A stretch of 64,000 nucleotides of DNA, from the NCBI GenBank assembly GCA_033344795.1, contig JAWPMS010000001.1, positions 2,666,001 through 2,730,000 on the forward strand. The letters run 5' to 3'. Shown here piece after piece: positions 9,041 to 17,245 of the stretch. The position numbers and the translations under genes are program-made. Numbering within the stretch: position 1 is the first letter of the stretch; each line of letters opens with the position of its first letter. The DNA is from SHLQ01 sp033344795 (lineage in GTDB: Bacteria; Actinomycetota; Acidimicrobiia; Acidimicrobiales; SHLQ01). The notes under the pieces were generated by a model. That model did not search any database. It was not told the origin of the DNA and saw only the letters and a list, made by a program, of their open reading frames with translations.

Positions 9041-9814
9041 ATGCCCCTCACGAGACGATCACGTAGCGTCTCGTTGCTCGTTATCGGGTTGGTCATCGCT
9101 GCTTGCGGTGGCCAACCCGATGCGGGTTCCGAGATCACAGCTCTCAGTTCCCCCGCGGGGGCTGTGGTTTCGGAAGCCGACGGCGTTGCAGCAGAAGCGC
9201 TGCTCGCTGCTGAGCCGGTCACGGATTCCATCCCGTCGACCACGGAGCCTGTGTCTCCGGGAACGGCAAGCCTGCCGGATGCTCTTGCGCTTTCGCCGCT
9301 TTCCAGTCAAGTCATCGAACTCCCGAGCGCCTTGCCCGAACGGGTGCTCGAAGGGCTCGGCGAACCTGTCGGACAGACCCCACTTTCGATCTCACTACCC
9401 GCGTTGGGTGTTGAACGTGCGCAGATCATTCCTGTCGGACTTGAGGAGAACGGCGAGTTGGAGGTCCCCGGAGCCGAAACGGTTGGCTGGTATCGGTTCG
9501 GTGTAGGCGTGGGAGGCGGGCAAGGCTCCGCAGTCCTCGCAGCTCATATTGCGTACAACGGCAGGAACGGAGTTTTTGTGGCGCTCTCGGAGTCCGCGGT
9601 TGGCGACGAGGTGGTCGTGTCGCAGGAGGGTGTCGATCTCACGTATCGCGTGGAGGAAATCACGCAATACGGAAAGCTCGACCTGCCGATCGGTGAGCTC
9701 TTCACCGAAGAGGGTGAGGAAAAGCTTGTGCTCATTACGTGTGGGGGTTCGTTCAATCCCTCATTGCAGAGTTATGACGACAATGTCGTCGTCGTCGCCA
9801 CTCCGGTGGTCTGA
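9041..9814 (+). CDS. Class F sortase-like lipoprotein
   Basis: A 257-residue exported protein with a lipobox (VIAACGG, Cys about residue 22), a Ser/Thr/Ala-rich linker to about residue 95 and a sortase beta-barrel. The catalytic Cys lies in LVLITCGGSF (about residue 234) and the His in AAHIAYNG. The family Arg is usually seen in a YRDNVVV-type motif near the C-terminus; here the motif reads SYDDNVVVVA, so the usual Arg position is Asp and activity may be altered. It lies 6 bp after the DUF4397 gene. The TGA stop is inside a GGTCTGACCCC repeat (9808-9818). Confidence 0.85.
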   Translation: MPLTRRSRSVSLLVIGLVIAACGGQPDAGSEITALSSPAGAVVSEADGVAAEALLAAEPVTDSIPSTTEPVSPGTASLPDALALSPLSSQVIELPSALPERVLEGLGEPVGQTPLSISLPALGVERAQIIPVGLEENGELEVPGAETVGWYRFGVGVGGGQGSAVLAAHIAYNGRNGVFVALSESAVGDEVVVSQEGVDLTYRVEEITQYGKLDLPIGELFTEEGEEKLVLITCGGSFNPSLQSYDDNVVVVATPVV

Positions 9815-9853
9815 CCCCGACGGCACGCATCGCTCAACTGCAGGTCTGACCCC
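9808..9853. repeat. Two GGTCTGACCCC repeats at the sortase 3' end
   Basis: Copies are at 9808-9818 and 9843-9853. The TGA of the first copy (9812-9814) is the stop codon of the sortase gene. Confidence 0.85.
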
Positions 9854-9947
9854 CTCTCAGACCCCTCAGGCCTATGATTTTGCGGCGACCTGCTTGACGC
9901 CGAATACCGCGTGAACTGCGAAGTCTTTTCGGAATATCCTCAGGTTT

Positions 9948-11711
9948 GTGTGTTTCAGTTCCGTTACAAAACGAGTGGCACGCTTTCTGGATTCCCTCTC
10001 TCGTCGCGAAGTTCTCTTGGGCTTCGGCGTCTTTCTGGCGAGTGCTTGTCTCGGAGCGGCCGTCATCGTCGGAATGAGAAACGATGCAAGTGAAGTGTCG
10101 ACTGGAGTAGTCGACCGAGTTGCTCCCGACCTCGGTCGCTCGATTCGTGAACCAGCGAGTCCTCGGCAAGCGGTCGATCCGAGCGAAGTCGCCAGGCGCG
10201 CGGGCAGTCCAGCGACCTCTTCGGAGGCGGCCAGGCTGCAAGATGCTCTCGAGGGTCAGACCTCCGCTCCCGAACTGGATGACCAATCGCAGCCTGGCGT
10301 GCCGAGCGCCAATAGCGGTGAAAGTGAAGGTCTGACCCCACCACAAGCTGCGCCTTCAAACGAGTCGAGCGAGTCAAGCGCGGCGGCTGGCGAGGCTCCA
10401 CGTGGTCTGCCCGCCGAGCCATCGGTGGCCCCAACCTCTTCGTCGCCGCCGATTGCGACGCAGCCGTCGAGTTCGCCTCGGGCGACCGCTCCTCCAGCCA
10501 CAACCGCTCCGACAAACCCTCCGACAACAACGGCGCCGACAACAACGGCCCCGTCGAATGCGTCTGGGGTTGCGTCGGCATTCACCACGAACGTGTTTAC
10601 GAATTGGCCAATCCGGAACACGAATCTTGACTCCCGCACGCAACTTGTGAACACACCGGCGAGTCAGATCAACGTGCAGACGGTCACCGAGGGGTCAGAC
10701 CGCACGATTTCGCTTGGATCGGTCACCGAGAACAAACACTTGGGCCAGTTCCGAACCCAGTGTTCGTTCTCTCACTTCAACTACGACGATCCGCTCGTCT
10801 TGCCCGGACAACCAGGCAAGGCTCACCTCCACATGTACTTCGGGAACACACAGGCGAATGCTGACTCGACGTATCGAAGCCTTCGGGATAGCGGTTCGAG
10901 CAGCTGCAACGGGTTCGAGGGAAACCGGAGCGCTTATTGGATTCCCGCAGTCTTCGATGCCAGCGGCAACGCCCGTATTCCGAGTCGTATCGAGTTGTAC
11001 TACAAGTCGCACGACCGAGCATTCGACATCGTGCAAAAGCCCCCCGAAGGTCTCGGCATGGTGGCGGGTCAGGCTGCCAGCAGTCCGTTTGTGAAGTGGG
11101 CCTGCCAAGAAACGGGCGCTCAGGGAGCCAATTTGAGCCGACCCATCCAACAGCAACAGAACACCATTCCCGCATGTAGCAAGACGGCCACGCTGCTCGC
11201 TCACATCCAGTTTCCTCAGTGCCTGTCAGGCTCGATCAGCGAGACGAGCGGCAACGCAACGAATCAGATGCAATATCCGAACCATGGGTATTACTCGAAG
11301 AGCTGCCCGGCCGGAAGCCAGATCATCACTTCGATCGAGTATTTCATCGCTTGGAATCCAGACAATCACGACGGCCAAACCCAGAACTGGTGGATTTCGT
11401 CGGACGTGAAGTCAGATGGCACCCGTGCTCCAAACGGGTCGACGCTGCACGGTGATTGGTTCGGTGCTTGGAACCCAAAGGTGATGGACCAGATCCACGA
11501 GAACTGTGTGGCGCGTCTCGCGGAGTGTGGTTGGGATCTGGTGGACAGCAATACGCGCCTCACCTGGATCGAACACTTTGGCGTCAAGAATTCGGCTGGA
11601 TACACGGGCCCGAAAGCGATTCCCGCCGAACAGATTTCGGCCGCGTTATGCCCGGGAGAGCACTTCGAGAAGCCGGAAGACGCCGCCAACTGCGGGAGCG
11701 GTCACCACTGA
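9948..11711 (+). CDS. DUF1996-domain membrane-anchored secreted protein
   Basis: Up to 587 residues: a short cytoplasmic tail, one membrane helix (about residues 23-42), a long Pro/Ser/Thr/Ala-rich spacer (about 60-205) and a C-terminal DUF1996 domain. That domain shows the family signatures QCSFSHFNYDDPLV, PGQPGKAHLHMYFGN, a SSSCNGFEGNRSAYWIP segment and GDWFGAWNP. DUF1996 is common in fungi and found in scattered bacteria; its function is unknown. The start is uncertain: GTG 9948, or a GTG about 27 bp downstream. Three copies of the dispersed repeat lie in the frame, two of them in the low-complexity spacer. Confidence 0.82.
   Translation: MCFSSVTKRVARFLDSLSRREVLLGFGVFLASACLGAAVIVGMRNDASEVSTGVVDRVAPDLGRSIREPASPRQAVDPSEVARRAGSPATSSEAARLQDALEGQTSAPELDDQSQPGVPSANSGESEGLTPPQAAPSNESSESSAAAGEAPRGLPAEPSVAPTSSSPPIATQPSSSPRATAPPATTAPTNPPTTTAPTTTAPSNASGVASAFTTNVFTNWPIRNTNLDSRTQLVNTPASQINVQTVTEGSDRTISLGSVTENKHLGQFRTQCSFSHFNYDDPLVLPGQPGKAHLHMYFGNTQANADSTYRSLRDSGSSSCNGFEGNRSAYWIPAVFDASGNARIPSRIELYYKSHDRAFDIVQKPPEGLGMVAGQAASSPFVKWACQETGAQGANLSRPIQQQQNTIPACSKTATLLAHIQFPQCLSGSISETSGNATNQMQYPNHGYYSKSCPAGSQIITSIEYFIAWNPDNHDGQTQNWWISSDVKSDGTRAPNGSTLHGDWFGAWNPKVMDQIHENCVARLAECGWDLVDSNTRLTWIEHFGVKNSAGYTGPKAIPAEQISAALCPGEHFEKPEDAANCGSGHH
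10253..10262 (+). repeat. GGGTCAGACC repeat in DUF1996 spacer
   Basis: A copy of the dispersed repeat in the low-complexity spacer, read as EGQTS. Confidence 0.7.
10329..10339 (-). repeat. GGTCTGACCCC repeat in DUF1996 spacer
   Basis: A copy in the opposite orientation 66 bp further on, read as EGLTPPQ. Together with 10253-10262 it forms an inverted pair. Confidence 0.7.
10691..10701 (+). repeat. GGGGTCAGACC repeat in DUF1996 gene
   Basis: A copy at the beginning of the DUF1996 domain, read as EGSDRTIS. Confidence 0.65.
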
Positions 11712-11722
11712 GAGGTAGCCAT

Positions 11723-11733
11723 GGGGTCAGACC
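11723..11733. repeat. GGGGTCAGACC repeat between converging genes
   Basis: A single copy in the 33-bp gap between the DUF1996 stop (11711) and the HNH gene's 3' end (11745). It is extended by a short CCATGGGG...CCTCCATGG inverted repeat. Confidence 0.8.
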
Positions 11734-11744
11734 TCCATGGCACG

Positions 11745-12275
11745 CTACGAAGCGAGCTGCCCGTCGCCGTGCCGGGTGAGCCATTGTCTCCACTGCGGCA
11801 GAACGTCGGCACGGTCGAGGTAGAGGGTGTCGTACTTGGGTGCCTTGGGCGATGACTTCAAGGTCCACCCGAGTTCATCGATGGTCCGGTCGCTCTTGGC
11901 GTTGTTGTGCTCTGCGCACATGAGCACGACGTTGTGCCACTCGTGACGGCCTCCGCGTGACCGGGGCAGAAGGTGATCCATCGTCGCCCCCCTGCGCGTG
12001 CACCCAGTCTTTTGACATGCGCCCATGTCTCGATGGGTTAGTGCTCGCCGGGTAATCGGTGCGGCTCCTCGACGAAACGGCACGACGACCATGTCGCGAA
12101 GCCGGATTACCGCAGGGAAGGGGAACTCCTCGCCGCCGCTGGTGCGGAGCATGCGGTCTTCGATCGCTTCGATGAGATCGGCTCGTTCGCCGAGCTGCAG
12201 GCATATCGCCCGCTGCCAGCTGATGATTCGGAGCGGCTCGTACGAGGCATTCAGCAACAGGACCGACATGCTCAC
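11745..12275 (-). CDS. HNH endonuclease family protein
   Basis: A 176-residue member of the actinobacterial HNH family that begins VLLLNASYEPLRIISWQRA. The nuclease core is TMDHLLPRSRGGRHEWHNVVLMCAEHNNAKSD in two parts: the His of MDH, the Asn of HNV, and the HNNAK His. The usual zinc-binding CxxC pairs are altered: the first is CQKTGC (C-x4-C) and the second is C-x2-H (CAEH). Upstream AGGTGAGC could serve ATG 12275 or ATG 12269. The role is unknown; such genes occur widely as single chromosomal copies in this phylum. Confidence 0.82.
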   Translation of the reverse strand: MSMSVLLLNASYEPLRIISWQRAICLQLGERADLIEAIEDRMLRTSGGEEFPFPAVIRLRDMVVVPFRRGAAPITRRALTHRDMGACQKTGCTRRGATMDHLLPRSRGGRHEWHNVVLMCAEHNNAKSDRTIDELGWTLKSSPKAPKYDTLYLDRADVLPQWRQWLTRHGDGQLAS

Positions 12276-12346
12276 CTACAGTAGCCAATCCGTCCAGGTC
12301 GATGCAGGCGTCACCGGCCGTCGTGGGGCGGTCGACGTACACTTCG

Positions 12347-13615
12347 ATGGTGACGAGCAAGGGCGCCGAATCGCTGTCGTTTGGTCTTCGAGCCCTACTG
12401 TTAGCGAACTTTTTTCACACGATGGCGTTTCTCGCCGTCATTACGTTCGTCGGTGACCAGATCTTTGGAATCACCGGACGACCCCTCGACCTTGGTTACC
12501 TCGGTGTGGCGCTTTTCCTGCCGGTGTTTCTCCTCTCGCCCTTGGGAGGAACTCTGGTCGATCGTTTCGACCGGCGCATCGTCTACGCCGTGCCGGTGGT
12601 GCTCGAGATCGTGGTCAGCTTCGGCCTCGTCGCCTTTGTGAGGTCTGACCCCACGGCGGTGTGGCCGTTCTTTGTATTCGCTGGCCTGTTCGGCGCAGCT
12701 CGAGCGTTTGCCTCCCCGGCGAGTCGGACGTTGCCGATCGACTTGGCGAACTCATCCCAGCTTGACCGAATGATTGCGCTCAAGGCGTTGAGTCTGCAGA
12801 TGGGCGTCGTGGTGGGACCCGTGGTTGCCGGTTTCCTCGCGGTCGTCAGCCCAGAACTTCCCTATCTGTTCGCCGGGATTGTGTTGCTCATCGTGTTGGT
12901 CCTCCTCTTGTTCGTTCCGAAACCTCGGACTGAGCGGCTCGAGACTGCGCCGGGCCCTCGACAAGCGGTCACCGACGCCGTCGAGGGTTTCCGGTATGTG
13001 CGCAACAACGACATTCTCCGAGGAGTCATCGGGCTCGACTTGTTCGCCGTCCTTCTCGGCGGCGCAACGGCGCTCCTCCCGGCGATTGCTGAGGAACGGC
13101 TCGGCGTCAGTGAGGTGGGTCTCGGCTGGCTTCGCGCTGCGGACGGAATGGGTGCAGCGTCAGTCAGCCTGCTGCTCAGCTTTGTCGCGTTCCGGCGAAA
13201 CATCGGCAAGATTCTGCTGTATGCGGTCGGTGTGTTCGGCCTCGCCACGATCGTTCTTGGCCTCACCACGAACTATGCCGTTGCCTTCGGCGCAATATTC
13301 GTGCTCTCCGCGGCGGATGCCGTGAGCGTGTATATCCGCTCGAGCGTCGTTCCACTCGCCACACCAGAGAACATGCGGGGGCGGGTCGTGTCGCTCGAAA
13401 ACGTATTCATCGGTGGTTCGAACGAACTTGGCTCGCTCGAATCTGGCATCGCAGCGCAAGCGATCGGGGTTGTGGGTTCGATCGTCACCGGTGGGGTCGG
13501 AACGGTGATGGTCGTGGTCTTCTGGTGGTGGAAGTTCCCCGGGTTACGCAACGTCGACCGTTTCGAAGACGTCCGTGTTGGAGGTCTGACCCCACTCGGG
13601 ACATCGGAGGTCTGA
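12347..13615 (+). CDS. MFS transporter (EntS/MFS_3 type)
   Basis: A 422-residue integral membrane protein with about 12 hydrophobic helices and the MFS motif A-like loop GTLVDRFDRRIVY after helix 2. The fold resembles enterobactin-exporter-type MFS_3 proteins; the substrate is unknown. ATG 12347 is preferred because it starts close to the first helix. A repeat copy is embedded at 12642-12652 (VRSDPTAV). Two more form the last codons, giving the odd tail GGLTPLGTSEV, and the second provides the TGA stop (13613-13615). Confidence 0.88.
   Translation: MVTSKGAESLSFGLRALLLANFFHTMAFLAVITFVGDQIFGITGRPLDLGYLGVALFLPVFLLSPLGGTLVDRFDRRIVYAVPVVLEIVVSFGLVAFVRSDPTAVWPFFVFAGLFGAARAFASPASRTLPIDLANSSQLDRMIALKALSLQMGVVVGPVVAGFLAVVSPELPYLFAGIVLLIVLVLLLFVPKPRTERLETAPGPRQAVTDAVEGFRYVRNNDILRGVIGLDLFAVLLGGATALLPAIAEERLGVSEVGLGWLRAADGMGAASVSLLLSFVAFRRNIGKILLYAVGVFGLATIVLGLTTNYAVAFGAIFVLSAADAVSVYIRSSVVPLATPENMRGRVVSLENVFIGGSNELGSLESGIAAQAIGVVGSIVTGGVGTVMVVVFWWWKFPGLRNVDRFEDVRVGGLTPLGTSEV
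12642..12652 (-). repeat. GGTCTGACCCC repeat inside MFS gene
   Basis: A copy read as RSDPT in an extramembrane loop between predicted helices. Confidence 0.65.
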
Positions 13616-13619
13616 CCCC
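13583..13619. repeat. Two GGTCTGACCCC repeats at the MFS 3' end
   Basis: Copies at 13583-13593 and 13609-13619. The second supplies the stop codon of the MFS gene. The gap to the converging gene at 13640 is only 24 bp. Confidence 0.85.
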
Positions 13620-13639
13620 ACCGGCGACCCGTGGCGCTG

Positions 13640-14581
13640 CTACTTGTCGGCGGCGTCTTTGTGCGACTCTTCGATGGCCTTTGCCAAGAATTCGAACGTC
13701 TTCGACCCGTTCTCGGCCGTGACGGTTACGGCGAAGGCTTGTCCGCGGGGAGCGGTCTCGAAGAAGACTTTCTTCTCCCAGTGTCCCTTCTTGCCGACCT
13801 CAACGGTGGCGCTGCCATACGGCGACGAGATCTGCACGACCGAGTTGGGCTTGGCGGTGCCCCAAAACACGTCGTACGGCGTTGGTTCCTCGCACGATCC
13901 GTACTTCTGGTTGGCGGAGAACTCGACGTTCGTCGGCTCTTCCTTCTCCACGGGCTTCTCTTCGACATCGAGCCACGCGGTGATCGCATCTTCGGCGATG
14001 TTGCCGCTGGCATCCTTGGCGGTGATCGTCGCCTTGTTGGCTCCGGGGCTGAGAATGAGCTCAATGCGCCAGTGACCGTCGTCATCGACATCGGCTTCGT
14101 ACGGGCCGGCGAAGACCTGGGCGCCCGCGGACACTTTGCCTTCGAACACGACATTGGCCTTTTCATGGTGGCTGTTGTCCTCCGGCCAGAGAATCGAGAC
14201 GTCGACTTGGACGGCGGCGTCGGTCTCGGTCTTCTCCTTCTCCGATTTGTCGACCTCGTCAGCGTTGAGAGCCGAGTCCTTGAGATCCGGGTCTTTGTCT
14301 TCGGATGCATCGATCTTGTCGCCGTCGGATGCGTCGTCGTTGATCACCTTCTCCTCAACGTCCGCGTCGCTCTTGTCCTGCGGGGCGGCGGAGCGCTCTA
14401 TGTCGGCTGCTGCGGAATCCGTGCCGTCGGCGAAACCAAGGGCATCTGGTGCCTCGACGACAACGGAGGAAGCGTCGCTGTCGCTGGAAACGACCTCCAC
14501 AGTGGCAACGCCCGCGCCACCGACAACGACGGCGGCAGCACACATCTTCAGGGCGAGGGGAATCGAGAGACCTTCGAGCAT
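13640..14581 (-). CDS. Exported protein with Ig-like (glucodextranase-B-like) domain
   Basis: A 313-residue protein, chosen to start at ATG 14581, with a hydrophobic N-terminal segment (IPLALKMCAAAVVVGGAGVA) suggesting export or anchoring. A very acidic, Lys/Asp/Glu-rich spacer (about residues 40-115) precedes a beta-sandwich resembling bacterial Ig-like/glucodextranase-B domains (GAQVFAGPYEADVDDDGHW then LSPGANKATITAKDASGN) and a second beta-rich domain. The domain suggests adhesion or carbohydrate contact; no catalytic motif is visible. It could begin 45 codons further upstream, but that extension is Arg-rich and unlike a signal peptide. Confidence 0.75.
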   Translation of the reverse strand: MLEGLSIPLALKMCAAAVVVGGAGVATVEVVSSDSDASSVVVEAPDALGFADGTDSAAADIERSAAPQDKSDADVEEKVINDDASDGDKIDASEDKDPDLKDSALNADEVDKSEKEKTETDAAVQVDVSILWPEDNSHHEKANVVFEGKVSAGAQVFAGPYEADVDDDGHWRIELILSPGANKATITAKDASGNIAEDAITAWLDVEEKPVEKEEPTNVEFSANQKYGSCEEPTPYDVFWGTAKPNSVVQISSPYGSATVEVGKKGHWEKKVFFETAPRGQAFAVTVTAENGSKTFEFLAKAIEESHKDAADK

Positions 14582-14702
14582 GAGCGTTCTTTCAAGAGAC
14601 GACAATCTGGCGGAAACCCCGTCATCGGCGCGAAAGATGAGATTTCTTGAGCGTTGGCGCTCCAGATGGGTCCGCGGACCTACACGGCGAGTTCGCCGCG
14701 TA

Positions 14703-14713
14703 GGTCTGACCCC
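14703..14713. repeat. GGTCTGACCCC repeat upstream of tRNA-Leu
   Basis: The last clear copy of the dispersed repeat in the window, 30 bp before the tRNA. The gap 14582-14742 otherwise holds only the presumed promoters of the flanking genes. Confidence 0.8.
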
Positions 14714-14742
14714 CAACCGGGGAGCACTATCGTGTTGACGGC

Positions 14743-14828
14743 GCCCGGGTGGCGAAACTGGCAGACGCGGGGGGCTTAAACCCCCCTGGAGGGCAACCTC
14801 CGTACGGGTTCAAATCCCGTCCCGGGCA
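14743..14828 (+). tRNA. tRNA-Leu (anticodon UAA)
   Basis: A class II tRNA folds cleanly: acceptor GCCCGGG (14743-14749) pairs with CCCGGGC (14821-14827), followed by discriminator A. The anticodon stem GGGGG/CCCCC encloses loop CTTAAAC with anticodon TAA at 14777-14779. A long variable arm and T-arm ACGGG-TTCAAAT-CCCGT follow. CCA is not encoded. Confidence 0.97.
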
Positions 14829-14858
14829 CGCAAACAAACCAACGATTTGGGCACAGAT

Positions 14859-15815
14859 TCATGCAGGTTCGGCGGGGACCCGTGAGTGCCCAGCGAGCGA
14901 GCCGCGTCGAGCGCACCACGTGACCAGTAGTTCGGCGATTGCGAGCGCATCGTCGTCGTCGGGACGGGTGAAGGCATGCCAGGGGACCGTGATCCCGTGT
15001 GCTCCGACGCTGCTCGAGGCGACCCGCTTCTGCGTGATGGAGTTCTCGATAGCCCATCTCGACAGGACCGAGGTTCCGAGGCCCGCCGCGACCATCTCCA
15101 CGATTGCCTCGGGGAGTTCGATTGTCTCGACCCACGAGGGATAGGCGTTCGACGGGCGGAAGAGTCGAGCGAACTCGCGGTCTGGCTCGGGCGTCCGGGT
15201 ATACGTGATGAAGTCGACGCCTTCGATGTCTGGCCCGGTCACGACCGATTTTGCTGCCAGCGGATGATCGGGTGGAGAGATGAACACGAGTTCATCGTCG
15301 AAGAGGAACTCGTCTCGCAGGTGAGCCGACGGTCGGTCGCCAGGCGCGATTGCGACATCGAGGGATCCCGCCTCGACGCGAGCGGTCGGTTGATCAGACC
15401 CAGCCGAACTCACTTGCAGCTCGATGTCGGGGCGCTGCGATCGCACGAAAGCGAGGAACTCGGGAAGCCAGTGGTACGAACGGTAGGTGTCAACCGCGAG
15501 ACGAACAACTCGCCGCACAGCCCCGGTCATACGGCGTGAGTCCGACTCCACGCGGGCGAGTTCCTCGAGCAGGCTCGCGGCCGATTTGGCGAGGTACGTC
15601 GCCGCCGCGGTCGGCTCGAGCCGCCGATGCGCTCGGACATACAGCTTGATGCCAAGCCGCCGTTCCGCCTCGCTGATCCGATGCGACAGAGCCGACGGGG
15701 TGACGTGCAACGATGCAGCCGCGCCGGCGAGCCGCCCGTGGTTCTCGATCGCACAGATCGCCTCGAGGTGCAGAACATCGAGAAGCGGGCTCGGAGACAG
15801 ATGAGCAGAGTTCAT
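14859..15815 (-). CDS. LysR-family transcriptional regulator
   Basis: A 318-residue LTTR: N-terminal winged helix-turn-helix (LEAICAIENHGRLAGAAASL, then HVTPSALSHRISEAERRLG, about residues 16-55), a linker helix and a two-lobed periplasmic-binding-like effector domain (about 95-300, starting VVRLAVDTY). It is divergent from the aminotransferase at 15872 with 56 bp between them, the classical layout for an LTTR controlling the adjacent operon. The presumed inducer is the substrate or an intermediate of that catabolic operon. Confidence 0.92.
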   Translation of the reverse strand: MNSAHLSPSPLLDVLHLEAICAIENHGRLAGAAASLHVTPSALSHRISEAERRLGIKLYVRAHRRLEPTAAATYLAKSAASLLEELARVESDSRRMTGAVRRVVRLAVDTYRSYHWLPEFLAFVRSQRPDIELQVSSAGSDQPTARVEAGSLDVAIAPGDRPSAHLRDEFLFDDELVFISPPDHPLAAKSVVTGPDIEGVDFITYTRTPEPDREFARLFRPSNAYPSWVETIELPEAIVEMVAAGLGTSVLSRWAIENSITQKRVASSSVGAHGITVPWHAFTRPDDDDALAIAELLVTWCARRGSLAGHSRVPAEPA

Positions 15816-15836
15816 CGGAAAGACGATATATCTCGA

Positions 15837-15847
15837 TTGATGTTCAA
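15837..15847. promoter_or_regulatory. Candidate LysR operator
   Basis: TTGA-TGT-TCAA is a short dyad in the 56-bp divergent promoter region between the LysR gene and the operon. LTTR sites are usually longer T-N11-A boxes, so this is only a candidate half of one. Confidence 0.3.
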
Positions 15848-15871
15848 CTGAACTCGGATGAAGATGACGAC

Positions 15872-17245
15872 ATGAGCACCGATTCAGATCTTCGGGCCGC
15901 CGACGCCCGCCATCACGTGCACGGACAGACCGATCTGCGCCGGCACGCAGAGGACGGTCCGTCCGAGATGATCGTCGAGGGTGAGGGCGTCTGGATCGTG
16001 ACCGACGACGGACGACGACTCATCGACGGTTTCTCGGGCTTGGGATGCACCTCGCTCGGTTATGACAACGCGAGAATCGCGGCCGCCGCGCACGATCAGC
16101 TCACCACGCTCCCGTACGCGCCCACGTTCTACGGTCGATCACACGAAAAGGTGGCAGCGCTCTCCAGGCGCCTCGTCGGCCTCGCGCCAGGCAACATGTC
16201 GCGCGCGATCTTCCAATGCAGTGGCTCGGAAGCCACCGACACGCTCATCAAGTTTCTCTGGGCTCGCAACACCGCACGAGGCGAACCTGAACGTCGAACG
16301 TTCATCTCGAGGTGGCGCGGCTACTACGGCAACACGGTGGCATCGGTGAGCATGTCGGGCCAGCCACACATGCACGAGAAGTTCGGCCTTCCGCTCGAAG
16401 GATTCGTGAAAACCGAGACGCCCAACTACTACCTGAACCACATCGATGGTGAGACAGAAGAAGAGTTCTCCCAGCGAATGGCCGACGACCTCGAACGCGT
16501 CATCCTCGAGGTCGGGCCAGACCGCGTCGCAGCGTTCGCCGCCGAGCCGATGCAGTCGGGAGGAGGAGCGATCAAACCTCCCGAGGGTTACTGGCCGCGT
16601 ATGCAGGCCGTGTTGCGAAGACACGACATCCATTTTCACGTCGATGAGGTCGTTTGCGGGTTTGGTAGAACAGGAAATCGCTGGGGGAGCGAGACCTGGG
16701 GACTTGAACCCGACACGGTGTCGTGTGCGAAAGCGCTGACGGCCGGGTTCTTCCCGCTGTCGGCCCTCCTGTTCAAAGAGGATCTCTACCAGGACCTACA
16801 GTCGAATGCAGACGAGATTGGTGTGCTCGGGCACGGCTATACCTACTCGGGTCATCCCGTCGGCGCGGCGATCGCGCTGGAGGCGCTCGATATCTATGAC
16901 GAGATTGATCTGATCGGCCATGTCCGCAACGTGTCGCCAGGGTTTCTCGCCGGGTGCGAAGCGTTGCTCGATCACCCGCTCGTGGGCCACGTGGGCGGAG
17001 TCGGGTTGTTCTGCGGCATCCAGCTCGTCGCGAACAAGGACGCTCGAGAGCTGTTCGACCCAGCCCTCAAGGTCGGTCAACGCGTGCAGGACCACGCACA
17101 CGACCGCGGACTCTATCTCCGTGCGATCGCCCCAGACCGGATCAGTTTCATGCCACCGCTCATCATCAGCGCCGAAGAGATCGATGAGGCGACACGCCGA
17201 CTGAAGCACGCGCTCGACGACACCTGGCAGGATCTTCAGTCGTGA
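15872..17245 (+). CDS. Class III (omega) aminotransferase
   Basis: A 457-residue PLP-dependent fold-type I aminotransferase of the omega-amino acid/pyruvate group. Seen: the PLP-phosphate Gly/Ser region FQCSGSEATDTLIKFL, the pyridine-N Asp in HFHVDEVVCGFGRTG, and the Schiff-base Lys in TVSCAKALTAGFFPLSA. It most likely moves a terminal or primary amino group to a keto acid and releases a semialdehyde that the downstream aldehyde dehydrogenase could oxidise. It is the first gene of the operon. ATG 15872 is chosen because family similarity begins shortly after it. Its stop overlaps the next GTG. Confidence 0.9.
   Translation: MSTDSDLRAADARHHVHGQTDLRRHAEDGPSEMIVEGEGVWIVTDDGRRLIDGFSGLGCTSLGYDNARIAAAAHDQLTTLPYAPTFYGRSHEKVAALSRRLVGLAPGNMSRAIFQCSGSEATDTLIKFLWARNTARGEPERRTFISRWRGYYGNTVASVSMSGQPHMHEKFGLPLEGFVKTETPNYYLNHIDGETEEEFSQRMADDLERVILEVGPDRVAAFAAEPMQSGGGAIKPPEGYWPRMQAVLRRHDIHFHVDEVVCGFGRTGNRWGSETWGLEPDTVSCAKALTAGFFPLSALLFKEDLYQDLQSNADEIGVLGHGYTYSGHPVGAAIALEALDIYDEIDLIGHVRNVSPGFLAGCEALLDHPLVGHVGGVGLFCGIQLVANKDARELFDPALKVGQRVQDHAHDRGLYLRAIAPDRISFMPPLIISAEEIDEATRRLKHALDDTWQDLQS

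Noticed and set aside
13631..14650. Long plus-strand open frame opposite the Ig-like gene
   Set aside because: The minus-strand product has a membrane segment, acidic spacer and Ig-like domains; the plus-strand translation resembles nothing and mirrors the acidic codons.
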